Source: Alcanivorax sp.
Lineage (GTDB): Bacteria > Pseudomonadota > Gammaproteobacteria > Pseudomonadales > Alcanivoracaceae
Assembly (NCBI RefSeq): GCF_002726155.1
Contig: NZ_PBSH01000005.1
Coordinates: 64,659 to 128,658, forward strand
Reading direction: 5' to 3'
DNA: 64,000 nt
How positions within the stretch are numbered: position 1 is the stretch's first letter; every line of letters starts with the position of its first letter. Positions 1 to 8,705 of the stretch are shown here, in pieces. A program made the position numbers and the translations under genes. The notes under the pieces were generated by a model. That model saw only the letters and a list, made by a program, of their open reading frames with translations, searched no databases and was not told where the DNA came from.

Positions 1-393
1 ACTCCCACCGAAATCCGGATGATGGCACGAAGCACACGACGCAGTGAGATCGCCAGAGAGACTATGGGAGAAAAACAGTAACTGCCCGAGCTTGATCGTC
101 GGGTCACTGTCGGGGATGGCTTGCGCTTGCTGACGCGGGGTCGCGGGGTCCCCGGTGAGCCCTTTAGTGGTAATCACAGTGCGCAACCACTGGTCCAGGG
201 GTGACGCTTCAGGATCGGTATCCGGATCAGGGTCGCCACCGGTGTCCGGATCAGTGGGGGTATTCGTGTCTGGAGTGCTCGGTACAGCCCCACCACCAGA
301 GGAGCCACCGCCTCCACAGGCCGAGAGCAAAGCCAGCAACCCCAGCGCAAGCAAATACCGCCCAGCAACAGCGGCCACTATCCGTAATGTCAT
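1..393 (-). CDS. Di-heme cytochrome c peroxidase-like lipoprotein, N-terminal part (cut by window edge)
   Basis: Reading leftwards from the ATG at 393, an open frame continues past base 1, so only the first 131 residues are visible. The start has a hydrophobic stretch ending in a LLSACGG lipobox, then a Gly/Ser and Pro/Thr/Asp-rich linker (about residues 27-65) typical of surface-tethered lipoproteins. Near the edge come a [13 protein letters not shown] segment and a [11 protein letters not shown] motif, that is, a CxxCH covalent heme site in the context used by the first heme of MauG/cytochrome c peroxidase-like proteins. These families reduce peroxide or carry out long-range oxidations in the periplasm. 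The second heme site would lie outside the window. The family is a good fit; the substrate cannot be judged. Confidence 0.72.
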   Translation of the reverse strand, partial: MTLRIVAAVAGRYLLALGLLALLSACGGGGSSGGGAVPSTPDTNTPTDPDTGGDPDPDTDPEASPLDQWLRTVITTKGLTGDPATPRQQAQAIPDSDPTIKLGQLLFFSHSLSGDLTASCASCHHPDFGGS

Positions 394-541
394 CCTGATT
401 ATCCTGAAATCTTGTTATTATTCGGTATAGGCAAAAATGTGCTCACCGTCACATTTACAATGTGTGCGAATTATCTTACATAAGACAACATGGCCGCCAG
501 CATCTTCCCGATAAACGGCAAAAATGAATTAAACCATTGAT

Positions 542-1276
542 TTAAAGGGATCTTTTCTCATCATATAGCCGCCTGAACGGCTCGAGATACTCCGCCTGGC
601 CGTTCACCCAGGTTTGCAGGGGCTCAGGCATCGAAGAAGGCCAGTCCAGGCCGTACGCCGGTGGCATAAACAGCGGCGCCAACAAGCTGGCTGCCGCCAG
701 GTCTGCCTGTGAGAATTGTTCGCCCACCAGGTAGGTGCGCCCCTGGTAAGCCTGCACCAGGGTCTGGATAGCTTGCTCCAGCGCCACACGGCTTTCGCTT
801 ACATGGGGCTCGCGAATTTGCATGGCCTTGCGCATTACGCCCTGTAATTTCGGAAAAATAATGCGCAGGAACGTGCGGCCCCAGAAAGGCCCACCCTTGG
901 CGAAAAAGGGAATCACCAGATCGGGATGATCCAGCAAGGTGTGATAACAATAGCGGCGCACATGGGGCCCGATGTTGTCATCGCAAAACGTTTCCCAACG
1001 TAAGGCCTCCTCCCGGTCCTCCGGTGCCTGCGGGGTTAGCGTGCGTGCCGGGAACTGCGTATCCAGATAGCTGATAATCGCCGCAGACCCTTGCACGTAG
1101 TGCCCGTCGTGCTCCAGCACCGGCACACTGCTGAACGGCGCCACCGCTTTCATTTTTTTGAGGTGCAAACCAGGAAGGTGGTTTTTCAGCCGGTATTGCA
1201 GCCCCTTGTAATCCAGGGCCCAACGGACTTTTTCGCAGTAGTGTGAAATGGGGAACTGATGCAACACGATGGCCAT
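542..1276 (-). CDS. Glutathione S-transferase family protein
   Basis: A 244-residue soluble protein. It begins with a thioredoxin-like half (VLHQFPISHYCEKVRWALDYKG, residues 4-25) and carries SSVPVLEHDG with a following GSAAIISYLD, the cis-Pro and gamma-glutamyl recognition region of the GST N-terminal domain. The C-terminal half is helical and contains the FSQADLAAASLLAPL segment typical of GST C-terminal domains. Ser-Xaa-Xaa-Cys near the N terminus suggests a thiol-type rather than Tyr-type active site. The family conjugates or reduces substrates with glutathione in the cytoplasm; the substrate is not predictable. It is a single gene on the minus strand, 148 bases from the lipoprotein gene downstream. 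Confidence 0.85.
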   Translation of the reverse strand: MAIVLHQFPISHYCEKVRWALDYKGLQYRLKNHLPGLHLKKMKAVAPFSSVPVLEHDGHYVQGSAAIISYLDTQFPARTLTPQAPEDREEALRWETFCDDNIGPHVRRYCYHTLLDHPDLVIPFFAKGGPFWGRTFLRIIFPKLQGVMRKAMQIREPHVSESRVALEQAIQTLVQAYQGRTYLVGEQFSQADLAAASLLAPLFMPPAYGLDWPSSMPEPLQTWVNGQAEYLEPFRRLYDEKRSL

Positions 1277-1356
1277 GAAGGCACCCTCTTATTCGGGTAA
1301 ATGAAGATGAGACCAGAAGGGGGTCACGATTCGAATCCGCTGCCCGGCCTCCCCTC

Positions 1357-2217
1357 TTACTTCCCGCTCTGTTGTTTTTCGTGCCAGCGAACAATCTGCT
1401 GCACCGTGGCCACCGGAGAACGCACCCAGCGAAAGTGGTCTGCGCGGTCTCCCAGTGTTTGTGCATCCAGTAGCACGCTACTCACCGTGGCCGTGATGAA
1501 TTTTTCCGTTACCGCATCCACGGACATTGGCGGCGCGAAGGCATCATCCGCCATACGCAGACTCAGCACTGGCCCTGTGTATTGCGCGATACCGCAATCC
1601 AGATCCTCACTGAAACCATTGGCCTGATAGCGATTGGTTTTCGCCAGGGCCAGCCAATCCTGCATCAAGGTCCTGGCTTCGCGACCACCGAACCCCAATC
1701 TGTCACCGGGGTAGTAACCCAGTAATGCCGAAGCCGGCGGGATCATGGCGCAGAGGAATTTGAGTTTGCGGCGGGTTGCACCGGCAAAACCGCCCAACCA
1801 GGGGCTGCCACAGGCCGCCAAAATAATGCCGTCAATTTGTGCACCATAGACGCCGGCCGCCATGGCCGCATAATGCCCACCCAACGAGTGCCCCATAAGA
1901 TAAACCGGCACCCCCGAAGAACGGCTTTTCACCCAATCCAGGGCCACCGGAATCTCATTGACCAGGGGCTCACGAAAGCCCCAGTCACAGTCCCGCGATG
2001 GGCGCCAGGGGCTGTCGCCATGGCCGCGCTGCTCCACTAAGGCCACGTTCAGGCCAGCGGCCTGAAGTGCCTGAGCCAATGGCTGATAGAAGCGCGCGCC
2101 CATACCCAGCGCTGCCATTAAAATTACCGATCCACGAGCGCTTTCTGCCGGGTACCAGTTTACCGGCAGGGTATAACCTGCGCCGCCAGGCAGAGAAATT
2201 TGCTCAGCCGCTTTCAT
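1357..2217 (-). CDS. Alpha/beta hydrolase
   Basis: A 286-residue protein with the serine hydrolase nucleophile elbow GHSLGG (Ser111) and a preceding VEQRGHGDSP strand-loop. A late Asp (MADDAFAPP) and His (DHFRW) could complete a Ser-Asp-His triad. It has no signal peptide, so it is probably cytoplasmic. It resembles the predicted hydrolases with a serine-aminopeptidase-like fold of unknown substrate. Its start overlaps the end of the upstream DUF1272 gene by 14 bases, so the two are probably co-transcribed. Confidence 0.83.
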   Translation of the reverse strand: MKAAEQISLPGGAGYTLPVNWYPAESARGSVILMAALGMGARFYQPLAQALQAAGLNVALVEQRGHGDSPWRPSRDCDWGFREPLVNEIPVALDWVKSRSSGVPVYLMGHSLGGHYAAMAAGVYGAQIDGIILAACGSPWLGGFAGATRRKLKFLCAMIPPASALLGYYPGDRLGFGGREARTLMQDWLALAKTNRYQANGFSEDLDCGIAQYTGPVLSLRMADDAFAPPMSVDAVTEKFITATVSSVLLDAQTLGDRADHFRWVRSPVATVQQIVRWHEKQQSGK

Positions 2218-2395
2218 TACTGGCCTCCTGACGGCGCGGGCGTTTCACCAGCTCACCCTGACAATTGGGGCAACGGCTTGCGTGGATAGTGCAGCAGTCC
2301 ACACAGTAGGTGCATTCATAGGAGCAGATATAGGCTTCTGCATCGGCCGCCAGCGGACACTGGCAGCTTTCACAACTGGATCGCATTTCAAGCAT
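2204..2395 (-). CDS. DUF1272 family small zinc-binding protein
   Basis: A 63-residue protein rich in cysteine. Pairs in CESCQCPL, CSYECTYCVDCC and CPNCQGEL form a treble-clef or double zinc-ribbon arrangement, which matches the DUF1272 family of small cytoplasmic proteins without known activity. It overlaps the following hydrolase gene and lies 13 bases downstream of another small Cys-rich gene. The three together look like one leftward operon. The basic tail (KRPRRQ) could contact nucleic acid, but that is only a guess. Confidence 0.75.
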   Translation of the reverse strand: MLEMRSSCESCQCPLAADAEAYICSYECTYCVDCCTIHASRCPNCQGELVKRPRRQEASNESG

Positions 2396-2408
2396 CAGGG
2401 TTACCCGG

Positions 2409-2588
2409 TTAGTGCGCTTTCACTTTCTCTTTGCCGCAGCGGTCACAACGATAAACCGTGACCAGCTTTCCCTGCTTCACGTCAAACTGCTTTTCCTTGC
2501 AGACCACCCACTTGTGAAAGTCATGCTGACACATGCCTTTTCTTGGCGTTTTCTTTTGCGGTTTTTTGAACAGCAGAATATCGCCCAT
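2409..2588 (-). CDS. Small zinc-ribbon-like protein (59 residues)
   Basis: Reading leftwards from the ATG at 2588 gives 59 residues starting MGDILLFKKPQKKTPRKG. Four cysteines occur as single Cys at 20 and 30 and a CDRCGKEK knuckle at 48-51, with histidines near position 22-25. The composition is very basic. This is the pattern of short zinc-ribbon proteins seen in many gammaproteobacteria with no assigned function. It lies between the DUF4345-like gene (59 bases upstream) and the DUF1272 gene and is probably part of the same leftward transcript. Confidence 0.6.
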   Translation of the reverse strand: MGDILLFKKPQKKTPRKGMCQHDFHKWVVCKEKQFDVKQGKLVTVYRCDRCGKEKVKAH

Positions 2589-2647
2589 TAGCTCAGCACC
2601 GTGACTACAACTGGTAACCAGAGCATACCGTAAATTAGCCCTTTCGG

Positions 2648-2995
2648 TTAAAGCGAGATCAGCAACCCCAGCCCGAGAACGATTTCTATTACCATGAACA
2701 AGGCGGGGTAACGATCCAGGCGGCGATCCACCAACCAGGACAGCAACCGGCCAACCGCCATGCCCAGCAAAGCCATCGACAGGGTCACCACCACCCCGTC
2801 ACGCCATTGCGGCTGATCCCGGCACACCACCAACAGCACAGCCATGGCCACTCCATAACCGCCATACACAGCGCGGACCTCATTGCGGGCCGGCACGGGC
2901 AGCGTTGTTATCGCCACCCATCGCGTTATTGAATGGGGCGACACCAGAGCCACCACCCCCATCAACAGAAAAGCCAACGCGGTAATTTCAATCAT
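2648..2995 (-). CDS. DUF4345-like membrane protein
   Basis: The chosen start is the ATG at 2995, giving 115 residues (MIEITALAFLL...). It overlaps the TGA of the upstream gene in an ATGA arrangement, a usual sign of translational coupling. The protein has about four hydrophobic helices separated by short charged loops, including VPARNEVRAVYGGYG, a conserved feature of DUF4345-type four-helix membrane proteins. The function is unknown. It is the second gene of a two-gene membrane unit divergent from an XRE-type regulator, which suggests control by that regulator. Confidence 0.65.
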   Translation of the reverse strand: MIEITALAFLLMGVVALVSPHSITRWVAITTLPVPARNEVRAVYGGYGVAMAVLLVVCRDQPQWRDGVVVTLSMALLGMAVGRLLSWLVDRRLDRYPALFMVIEIVLGLGLLISL

Positions 2996-3399
2996 GAGCC
3001 GGCCCCCTGCTGTTCCTGCAGCACTTGTCGCTGCAGCCCACGCCACTGTAACAGGGCGCAAAACGCCACCAGCAGTGCCACATCCAGCAGCAGAACATGC
3101 CCCCAGAATGACAACCACGGCGCGCCCATCAACATGACTACCGGGGTTGCCAGCACCCAGGCCAGATCCGCGACCGTGATCATCTTGGCCAGCCCCGGCG
3201 AAACAGGCTGGCGCGTCGCCACAAAGGCCACGTCCGCCGCAAAAAACAACAAGGTACCACCAAGGATTGTCAGTATAAGCGAACTAAATTCCCCCATAAG
3301 CGATGCCAGTACATCAGGAGCCAGCAATAACGCTGCCCCAAGCAGTGCCGAACAAGCAGCATTGAATAACAGGGCATTTTTGAGTGACGTCCAGGGCAT
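2992..3399 (-). CDS. Small four-helix membrane protein
   Basis: A 135-residue inner-membrane protein with four predicted hydrophobic segments (about residues 10-30, 42-60, 72-92 and 97-118) and a Gln/Arg-rich cytoplasmic tail. It is translationally coupled to the DUF4345-like gene downstream by a four-base overlap. I do not recognise a catalytic motif. It starts 161 bases from the divergent XRE regulator, and a 17-bp palindrome in that gap is a probable shared operator. Confidence 0.6.
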   Translation of the reverse strand: MPWTSLKNALLFNAACSALLGAALLLAPDVLASLMGEFSSLILTILGGTLLFFAADVAFVATRQPVSPGLAKMITVADLAWVLATPVVMLMGAPWLSFWGHVLLLDVALLVAFCALLQWRGLQRQVLQEQQGAGS

Positions 3400-3492
3400 G
3401 TTGCACCTCCAGGTTTCAGGCCCACCCGGCGGATTACCGTCGCGGACCGGTTAGTGATAGATTCAGCCTCTACCGAACAAGGAAGTGAAACA

Positions 3493-3509
3493 ATTACCTC
3501 AGAGGTAAT
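3493..3509. promoter_or_regulatory. 17-bp perfect palindrome, likely operator of the adjacent XRE regulator
   Basis: Two 8-base arms (ATTACCTC and GAGGTAAT) flank a single A and are exactly complementary. The site sits in the divergent intergenic region, 51 bases before the regulator gene and 94 bases before the membrane operon on the other strand. The position and symmetry fit an autoregulatory binding site for a dimeric helix-turn-helix protein. Binding itself is inferred. Confidence 0.6.
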
Positions 3510-3559
3510 GGCGAACCCGGGCAGCCCTGCCCATGCTGCTCCGCCACTGAAAAGAGAGA

Positions 3560-4351
3560 ATGCCGATGCGAACCGGTCAGATTCTTGCAGAACTGCGAAA
3601 AGCCCGCCGCCTCAGCCAACTGGACCTGGCATTACGGGCTGATGTCTCCAGCCGGCACCTGAGCTTTATCGAAACCGGACGTAGTCAGCCAAGCCCTGCC
3701 ATGCTCAAGCGCCTGGCACTGGAAATGGCGCTGAACTGCCGGGATACCAATCGACTGCTGCTGGCGGCCGGTTACGCACCGGCCTTCACAGAGACAGACC
3801 TCCACAGTGAGAGCATGGCACCAGTGCGCGAAGCGCTGACCGTCATGCTCACAAACCACGATCCACTGCCTGCTGTCATCCTCGATGCCCACTGGAATGT
3901 GCTGATGGCCAATGAGGCCCAGCAGCGACTGATGGGCCTGATGATTCAGGAACGCGGCCCCTTTCCGCAAACCGCCAATGTGGTCGAACTGGTGTTCCAT
4001 CCCCAGGGGTACCGGCCGTTTCTGCGCAACTGGGATGAGGTTGCCGCCTACCTGCTACGCCGCCTGCACCGTGACCAGCAAGCTCGACCGGATCCGGCAC
4101 TGGCAGCATTGCTTGACCGGTTGGAGGAGCTGGCCGATGTACCCTCCTTGCTTCATCAGCCGACCAATCATGACCACAGCGCTCCCATGATGGCCCTGGA
4201 CATCGAGCTTGCCGGCCAGCGGCTGCGGAGCTTCTCCACCCTGGCCAGTTTTGGCACCGCGCTGGATGTGGTCATGGAAGAACTGCGCATTGAACATTAC
4301 TTCCCTGCCGATGAGGCCACCCGTCGCTGGTTCCGAAATCAGATTCAATAG
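3560..4351 (+). CDS. XRE-family regulator with MmyB-like ligand-binding domain
   Basis: A 263-residue transcription regulator. Residues about 5-60 form a Cro/CI-type helix-turn-helix (LAELRKARRLSQLDLALRADVSSRHLSFIETGR). The rest matches the MmyB-like PAS-type ligand-binding domain, with the typical DAHWNVLMANEAQQRLM, NVVELVFHP and FRNQIQ segments. Members usually repress a neighbouring operon and respond to a small, possibly lipid-like, ligand. A second ATG two codons later (3566) is better spaced from the AAAGAGAGA purine stretch and is an equally good start. The likely target is the divergent membrane-protein operon through the palindrome at 3493. Confidence 0.85.
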   Translation: MPMRTGQILAELRKARRLSQLDLALRADVSSRHLSFIETGRSQPSPAMLKRLALEMALNCRDTNRLLLAAGYAPAFTETDLHSESMAPVREALTVMLTNHDPLPAVILDAHWNVLMANEAQQRLMGLMIQERGPFPQTANVVELVFHPQGYRPFLRNWDEVAAYLLRRLHRDQQARPDPALAALLDRLEELADVPSLLHQPTNHDHSAPMMALDIELAGQRLRSFSTLASFGTALDVVMEELRIEHYFPADEATRRWFRNQIQ

Positions 4352-4384
4352 GTTTCACCCATCGAAGGGGGGCGTACAAACCCG

Positions 4385-4390
4385 TATAAT
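4385..4390 (+). promoter_or_regulatory. Perfect TATAAT -10 element of rapA
   Basis: A consensus TATAAT lies 31 bases before the rapA ATG, with transcription expected to start near 4397. No good -35 hexamer is visible at 16-18 bases. The -10 lies inside a potential hairpin formed by GGGGGGCG (4367-4374) and CGCCCCCC (4392-4399), so the same bases may also end transcription of the upstream regulator gene. Confidence 0.5.
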
Positions 4391-4420
4391 TCGCCCCCCA
4401 AGCAATCACCGGCAGCGACA

Positions 4421-7321
4421 ATGACTGACTTTATCCCCGGCCAACGCTGGCTGAGCGAATCCGAAACCGAACTGGGCCTCGGCATCATCAAGGAATTGGA
4501 TTACCGACTGGTCACCGTGGAATACCCGGCGGTAGAGGAAGAGCGCACCTACGCAAAAAACAATGCCCCGTTGTCCCGCGTCACCTTCGACAGCGGCGAC
4601 ACCATCCGCACCGCCGATGAAATGGAGCTGGTGGTCACCGAGGTCAACGAGCTCAACGGCCTCAAGGTCTACATGGCTCACCCCAAGGACGGCAGCCCGA
4701 ACGATATTCAGCCAGTGCCGGAAACCAACCTGGGTCACACCCTGCGTCTGACGGCCGCACTGGATCGCCTGCTGTCCAATCAGCTGTCTTCCAATCGCTG
4801 GTTTGAGCTGCGTATCGACGCCCTCAATGCCCATTGCCGTCAGCAGCAATCCACCATCAAGGGATTGCGTGGCCCGCGCATCGACCTGATTGGGCACCAG
4901 CTGTATATCGCTGACCAGGTGGCCAACCGTTTTGCCCCGCGGGTATTGCTTGCCGATGAAGTGGGCCTGGGTAAAACCATCGAAGCCGGCCTGATCCTGC
5001 ACCAACAATTGCTCACTGGCCGGGCCAAGCGGGTACTGGTGGTGGTGCCCTCCCCGCTGGTGCACCAATGGTTTGTGGAAATGGTGCGCCGCTTCAATCT
5101 GCATTTCTCTATCTTTGATGCCGAGCGCCTTAACGCCCTGCAGCCGGAAACCAGCATCAAGGACATGCTGGCGCAGATTATTGAAGAGGAAAACGCCCCC
5201 GCAGACGAAACGCCAGGCAATGTCAGCGCCGCCTCCGGTGACGACAACCCGTTCCTCAGCGAACAGCTGATTCTGTGCAGCACGGATTTCCTCAGCCAGT
5301 GCGATATCGATCAACTGGCCGCAGCCGACTGGGATTTGCTGGTGGTCGACGAAGCCCATCATCTGGAATGGTCCGCGCAGCAAGCCAGTGACGATTACCA
5401 GCGCGTGGAAACCATTGCCCAACAAGCGCGAGGCTTGCTGTTGCTGACAGCCACCCCCGAGCAGCTCGGTCTGGAAAGCCACTATGCCCGGCTGCGCCTG
5501 CTTGATCCGGAACGCTACCCCAGCCTGGAGGCCTTCAAGGAAGAGCAGGCCCATTATCAGGATGTGGCGGCATTGGCCGGGCGATTGCACGACGAACCCA
5601 GCTGGGATGCGGCACTGAAAAAAGAAGCCGCCGCCCTGCTGCCGGATATGGACATTGACGAAGTCAACCGCGAAGAGATTCAGGCTGAACTACTGGACCG
5701 CTCCGGCCCCGGCCGCGTCATGTTCCGTAATACCCGCCACAACATCGCCGGCTTTCCCGCCCGCCATGTGCACGGCATTCCGCTAACGCTGCCGGACGAA
5801 TACAAGTACGACAGCGACGAAGAAATTGACGGCCACCTGCACCCGGAAACCCTGTTCCACGATGACCGCTGGTGCAGCCTGGACCCCCGCGTGAACTGGT
5901 TGGAAAACTTTTTCAAGCAGCATCGTCACGACAAGGTGCTGGTGATCTGCGCCAGCAGGCACACCGCCACCGACCTGCATGCCCACTGCAACTACAAGCT
6001 GGGCATGAACGTGGCGATGTTCCATGAAGACATGGACCTGATCGAACGGGACCGGGCCGCCGCCTTTTTCGCCGATGACTTCGACGGTGCCCAGGCCCTG
6101 ATCTGCTCGGAAATCGGCTCCGAAGGCCGTAACTTCCAGTTTGCCCACCATCTGGTGCTGCTGGACCTGCCCCTGAACCCGGACCTGCTGGAACAGCGTA
6201 TCGGTCGCCTGGACCGTATCGGCCAGACCGAAGATATCCAGATTCACGTGCCCTACTTCGAGCAGCACGCTCAGGAGGTGCTGTTCCGCTGGTATCACGA
6301 CGGCATGAATGCCTTCGAGCACACCAACCCGGCCGGCCACGACATTTACCTGCGCAGCCGCGACGCTCTGGAGCCACTGCTGACCGGGGACCCGGAATAC
6401 ACCGCCATCGAAGCGCTGGTCGACGATACCCGCATCATCACCAATGAGCTGCATACGCTACTGGAGACCGGCCGCGATCGCCTGCTGGAACTGAGCTCCT
6501 TCGACAGCGAACGAGCCGAAACCTTGATCACCGGCCTGATCTCAGCCGATGACGACAGCCCTCTGCCGTTCATGCAGCGCATCTTTGATCGTTACGGGGT
6601 GGAGCAGGAAGAGCATTCCGACACGGCCATCATCCTCAAACCCGGCCCGCACATGCGTGATGCGTTCCCCGCCCTGCCCGAAGAAGGCGTGACCATGACC
6701 GACAACCGGGCCACTGCACTGGCCCGTGACGACATGCAATTTCTGACCTGGGAGCATCCCATGGTCACCGGCAGCCTGGAGATGATGCTCACCGAGCATC
6801 GTGGCAAAGCTGCCGTCAGCCTGCTCAAAAATCCCAAGATCAAGGCTGGCACCCTGCTGATCGAAGCCATCTATACTGTTGATGCGATCGCCCCCAAACA
6901 ACTGCAGGCGGACCGTTTCCTGCCCACCACGGTGATTCGTCACCTGCTCGATGGCAATGGCAAGAACATCAGCCAGGCCATCAGCCACGACGGACTGAGC
7001 CAGCAATGCCACAAGATGGACAAGCCTCTCAGTCGCAAGATCGTTGGCAGCCAGAAACCCCTGCTGGAAAAATTGCTGAAAGCCGACGAAGCCAGCGCCA
7101 GCAAAGAAGCAGAAAGCATTATTGCCGCAGCCCAGGAGAAGATGCGTGCCGAACAGGCCCGTGAGTTAGCCCGCCTGAAGGCCCTGCAAGCCAAAAACCC
7201 GGCGGTCCGCCATGAAGAAGTGGAGGCCCTGGAAGCACAGACGCACGCCCTGGAAAAGTGCCTCGGCGAAGCCCGCTGCCAGCTTGAAGCCGTGCGAATT
7301 ATTGTTTCGGGAGGAGACTGA
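4421..7321 (+). CDS. rapA: RNA polymerase-associated protein RapA (SWI2/SNF2 ATPase)
   Basis: A 966-residue protein, the usual RapA length. The N terminus (FIPGQRWLSESETELGLGII) is the RapA-specific tandem Tudor-like region that contacts RNA polymerase. Helicase motif I is GLGKT (182-186) and motif II is DEAH (310-313). The second RecA domain has GSEGRNFQFAHHLVLLDLP and the arginine-finger motif QRIGRLDRIGQ. The charged C-terminal part (about 820-966) is helical. The enzyme uses ATP to release stalled or post-termination polymerase and so helps recycle it. The start follows a promoter-like TATAAT closely. A serine hydrolase gene begins three bases after the stop and is probably co-transcribed. 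Confidence 0.97.
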   Translation: MTDFIPGQRWLSESETELGLGIIKELDYRLVTVEYPAVEEERTYAKNNAPLSRVTFDSGDTIRTADEMELVVTEVNELNGLKVYMAHPKDGSPNDIQPVPETNLGHTLRLTAALDRLLSNQLSSNRWFELRIDALNAHCRQQQSTIKGLRGPRIDLIGHQLYIADQVANRFAPRVLLADEVGLGKTIEAGLILHQQLLTGRAKRVLVVVPSPLVHQWFVEMVRRFNLHFSIFDAERLNALQPETSIKDMLAQIIEEENAPADETPGNVSAASGDDNPFLSEQLILCSTDFLSQCDIDQLAAADWDLLVVDEAHHLEWSAQQASDDYQRVETIAQQARGLLLLTATPEQLGLESHYARLRLLDPERYPSLEAFKEEQAHYQDVAALAGRLHDEPSWDAALKKEAAALLPDMDIDEVNREEIQAELLDRSGPGRVMFRNTRHNIAGFPARHVHGIPLTLPDEYKYDSDEEIDGHLHPETLFHDDRWCSLDPRVNWLENFFKQHRHDKVLVICASRHTATDLHAHCNYKLGMNVAMFHEDMDLIERDRAAAFFADDFDGAQALICSEIGSEGRNFQFAHHLVLLDLPLNPDLLEQRIGRLDRIGQTEDIQIHVPYFEQHAQEVLFRWYHDGMNAFEHTNPAGHDIYLRSRDALEPLLTGDPEYTAIEALVDDTRIITNELHTLLETGRDRLLELSSFDSERAETLITGLISADDDSPLPFMQRIFDRYGVEQEEHSDTAIILKPGPHMRDAFPALPEEGVTMTDNRATALARDDMQFLTWEHPMVTGSLEMMLTEHRGKAAVSLLKNPKIKAGTLLIEAIYTVDAIAPKQLQADRFLPTTVIRHLLDGNGKNISQAISHDGLSQQCHKMDKPLSRKIVGSQKPLLEKLLKADEASASKEAESIIAAAQEKMRAEQARELARLKALQAKNPAVRHEEVEALEAQTHALEKCLGEARCQLEAVRIIVSGGD

Positions 7322-7323
7322 CC

Positions 7324-7983
7324 ATGAGTGATCTATTGCGCTGCGTTGAAATTGAACCATCAGCCCAGGCCACCGCCAGTGTGATCTGGCTGCACGGCCT
7401 GGGCGCCAGCGGTCACGATTTTGAGCCCATTGTCCCCGAGCTTCAGCTGCCTGCTGACCTGCCCGTGCGGTTTATCTTCCCCCATGCCCCGCAGATCCCG
7501 GTTACCGTCAATGGCGGCATGGTCATGCCCGCCTGGTACGACATCCTCGCCATGGATATCGACCGCAAAGTGGACGAAGCCGGCGTGCTGGCCTCAGCGG
7601 ACGCGGTAGATGCGCTCATCGAGCGGGAAATCGCCCGTGGCATTCCCAGCGAACGCATCATCATTGCGGGTTTCTCACAAGGTGGCGCTGTTGCCTACCA
7701 GGCCGCCCTGCGCCACCCCAAACCTCTGGCCGGCCTGCTCACCTTGTCCACCTATATGGCCATGCCGGTGAGCCCCAGCAACGCGAACGCCTCACTACCG
7801 GTAATGATCTGCCATGGCAGCATGGACCCGATGGTGCCGGAACAGCTTGGCCAGCGCGCCGTAGCCAGCCTCAAAGAAATGGGACTGGAACCCGAGTATC
7901 ACAGCTACCCCATGGAACACATGGTCTGCCTGGAACAGATTCGTGAGATTGGCCAGTGGCTCAGTCGCCAACTGGGCGGATGA
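7324..7983 (+). CDS. Carboxylesterase / acyl-protein thioesterase-like hydrolase
   Basis: A 219-residue alpha/beta hydrolase of the phospholipase/carboxylesterase family. The features are WLHGLGASGHDF (oxyanion region), the nucleophile elbow GFSQGG (Ser118), the acid in HGSMDPMVP and the His in YPMEHMVC. The length and motif order match the small cytoplasmic carboxylesterases of pseudomonads and the acyl-protein thioesterases. It starts three bases after rapA stops, behind GGAGGA, so it belongs to the rapA transcript. The physiological ester is unknown. Confidence 0.9.
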   Translation: MSDLLRCVEIEPSAQATASVIWLHGLGASGHDFEPIVPELQLPADLPVRFIFPHAPQIPVTVNGGMVMPAWYDILAMDIDRKVDEAGVLASADAVDALIEREIARGIPSERIIIAGFSQGGAVAYQAALRHPKPLAGLLTLSTYMAMPVSPSNANASLPVMICHGSMDPMVPEQLGQRAVASLKEMGLEPEYHSYPMEHMVCLEQIREIGQWLSRQLGG

Positions 7984-8030
7984 TCTCACCATCAGAACGG
8001 GCGGCTTCCCGCTAGTTTCAGCAGCCCAAT

Positions 8031-8052
8031 GCCCCGCCAAATAAGGCGGGGC
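8031..8052 (+). terminator. Hairpin after the carboxylesterase gene
   Basis: An 8-bp perfect GC stem (GCCCCGCC / GGCGGGGC) with a six-base AT loop lies 48 bases after the stop codon. No T-run follows, so it may slow polymerase or protect the 3' end rather than act as a strong intrinsic terminator. Confidence 0.4.
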
Positions 8053-8248
8053 TCAACGTTCCATCACCTCAAATAAGATTGCCGATCTCGGCGCATCAGC
8101 GCATCAGCGCAGCTGACACCGGCACAACAGCCCAGCCCCAGCTTTGGTGCGCCTTCCAATCTCTTACCTCGCTTTCACAATGCCTGCGCGTTGTTTGCAC
8201 ATTCTGCCCTTACGCTAAGACCTCTTAACCGGCTATTAGGAGGCCATC

Positions 8249-8629
8249 ATGAAACAATGGATTGCTGCTGGCACATTTATTATCAGTAGCCTTTTGGCTA
8301 GCCAGGCCCTCGCCAACCCGCCACCCTGGGCTAAAAACCAGGTTCAGACCAAGCAAGCGCATAACCACAAGGCGTATACGCGACAGCATAAAAAACCAAC
8401 TATCGTGGTTAAACAAGTTCATGTCACCCCTGTTCGCTATGGCACTGGTTGGCACCATTATGCTCAGGCAGGCCAAACGCTTCCTCGTGATTTACACCTT
8501 TATCGTTATCGCCTGCCTGCCCATGCCAGGATTCGTCATCCTGGCAACGGCATTACTGAATTAGTTATCGCCGAACAAGTTATCCGTATCGTCGATGCGA
8601 CCCACACCATTATCAGCGTTAGTCGCTGA
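8249..8629 (+). CDS. RcnB-family periplasmic protein
   Basis: A 126-residue protein with a Sec signal peptide ending at ASQALA (about residue 22). A histidine-rich stretch follows (KQAHNHKAYTRQHKK), then the RcnB-like core with GWHHYAQAGQTLP and LPAHARIRHPGNG. RcnB-family proteins are small periplasmic proteins linked to nickel/cobalt homeostasis in enterobacteria. Many members in other bacteria have no known role, and no metal efflux gene lies nearby. It has its own GGAGG ribosome site six bases from the ATG. Confidence 0.7.
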   Translation: MKQWIAAGTFIISSLLASQALANPPPWAKNQVQTKQAHNHKAYTRQHKKPTIVVKQVHVTPVRYGTGWHHYAQAGQTLPRDLHLYRYRLPAHARIRHPGNGITELVIAEQVIRIVDATHTIISVSR

Positions 8630-8643
8630 ACCGTAGGCACAAA

Positions 8644-8675
8644 AAAACCGCGCTCCTTTCGGAGCGCGGTTTTTC
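8644..8675. terminator. Strong bidirectional terminator between rcnB-like gene and coxC
   Basis: A perfect stem of 10 or more base pairs (core ACCGCGCTCC / GGAGCGCGGT, TTTC loop) is flanked by A-runs on the left and T-runs on the right. It can end both the rightward RcnB-like transcript and the leftward oxidase operon. Confidence 0.9.
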
Positions 8676-8705
8676 ATGTTGCCTCGTGACGCGCGAGCGC
8701 GTCTC

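Noticed and set aside
1300..1356. A segment containing GATTCGAATCC that recalls a tRNA T-arm
   Set aside because: No acceptor stem, D-arm or anticodon arm can be formed around it, so it is not a tRNA gene.
4406..5590. A long open frame of about 394 codons antisense to rapA
   Set aside because: It lies wholly within the rapA coding region on the opposite strand, has no ribosome site or family-like motifs, and its openness follows from the GC-rich codon pattern of rapA.
8089..8113. Short tandem GCGCATCA repeats
   Set aside because: Two and a half copies of an eight- to nine-base unit are too few to support a defined element or CRISPR-like array.
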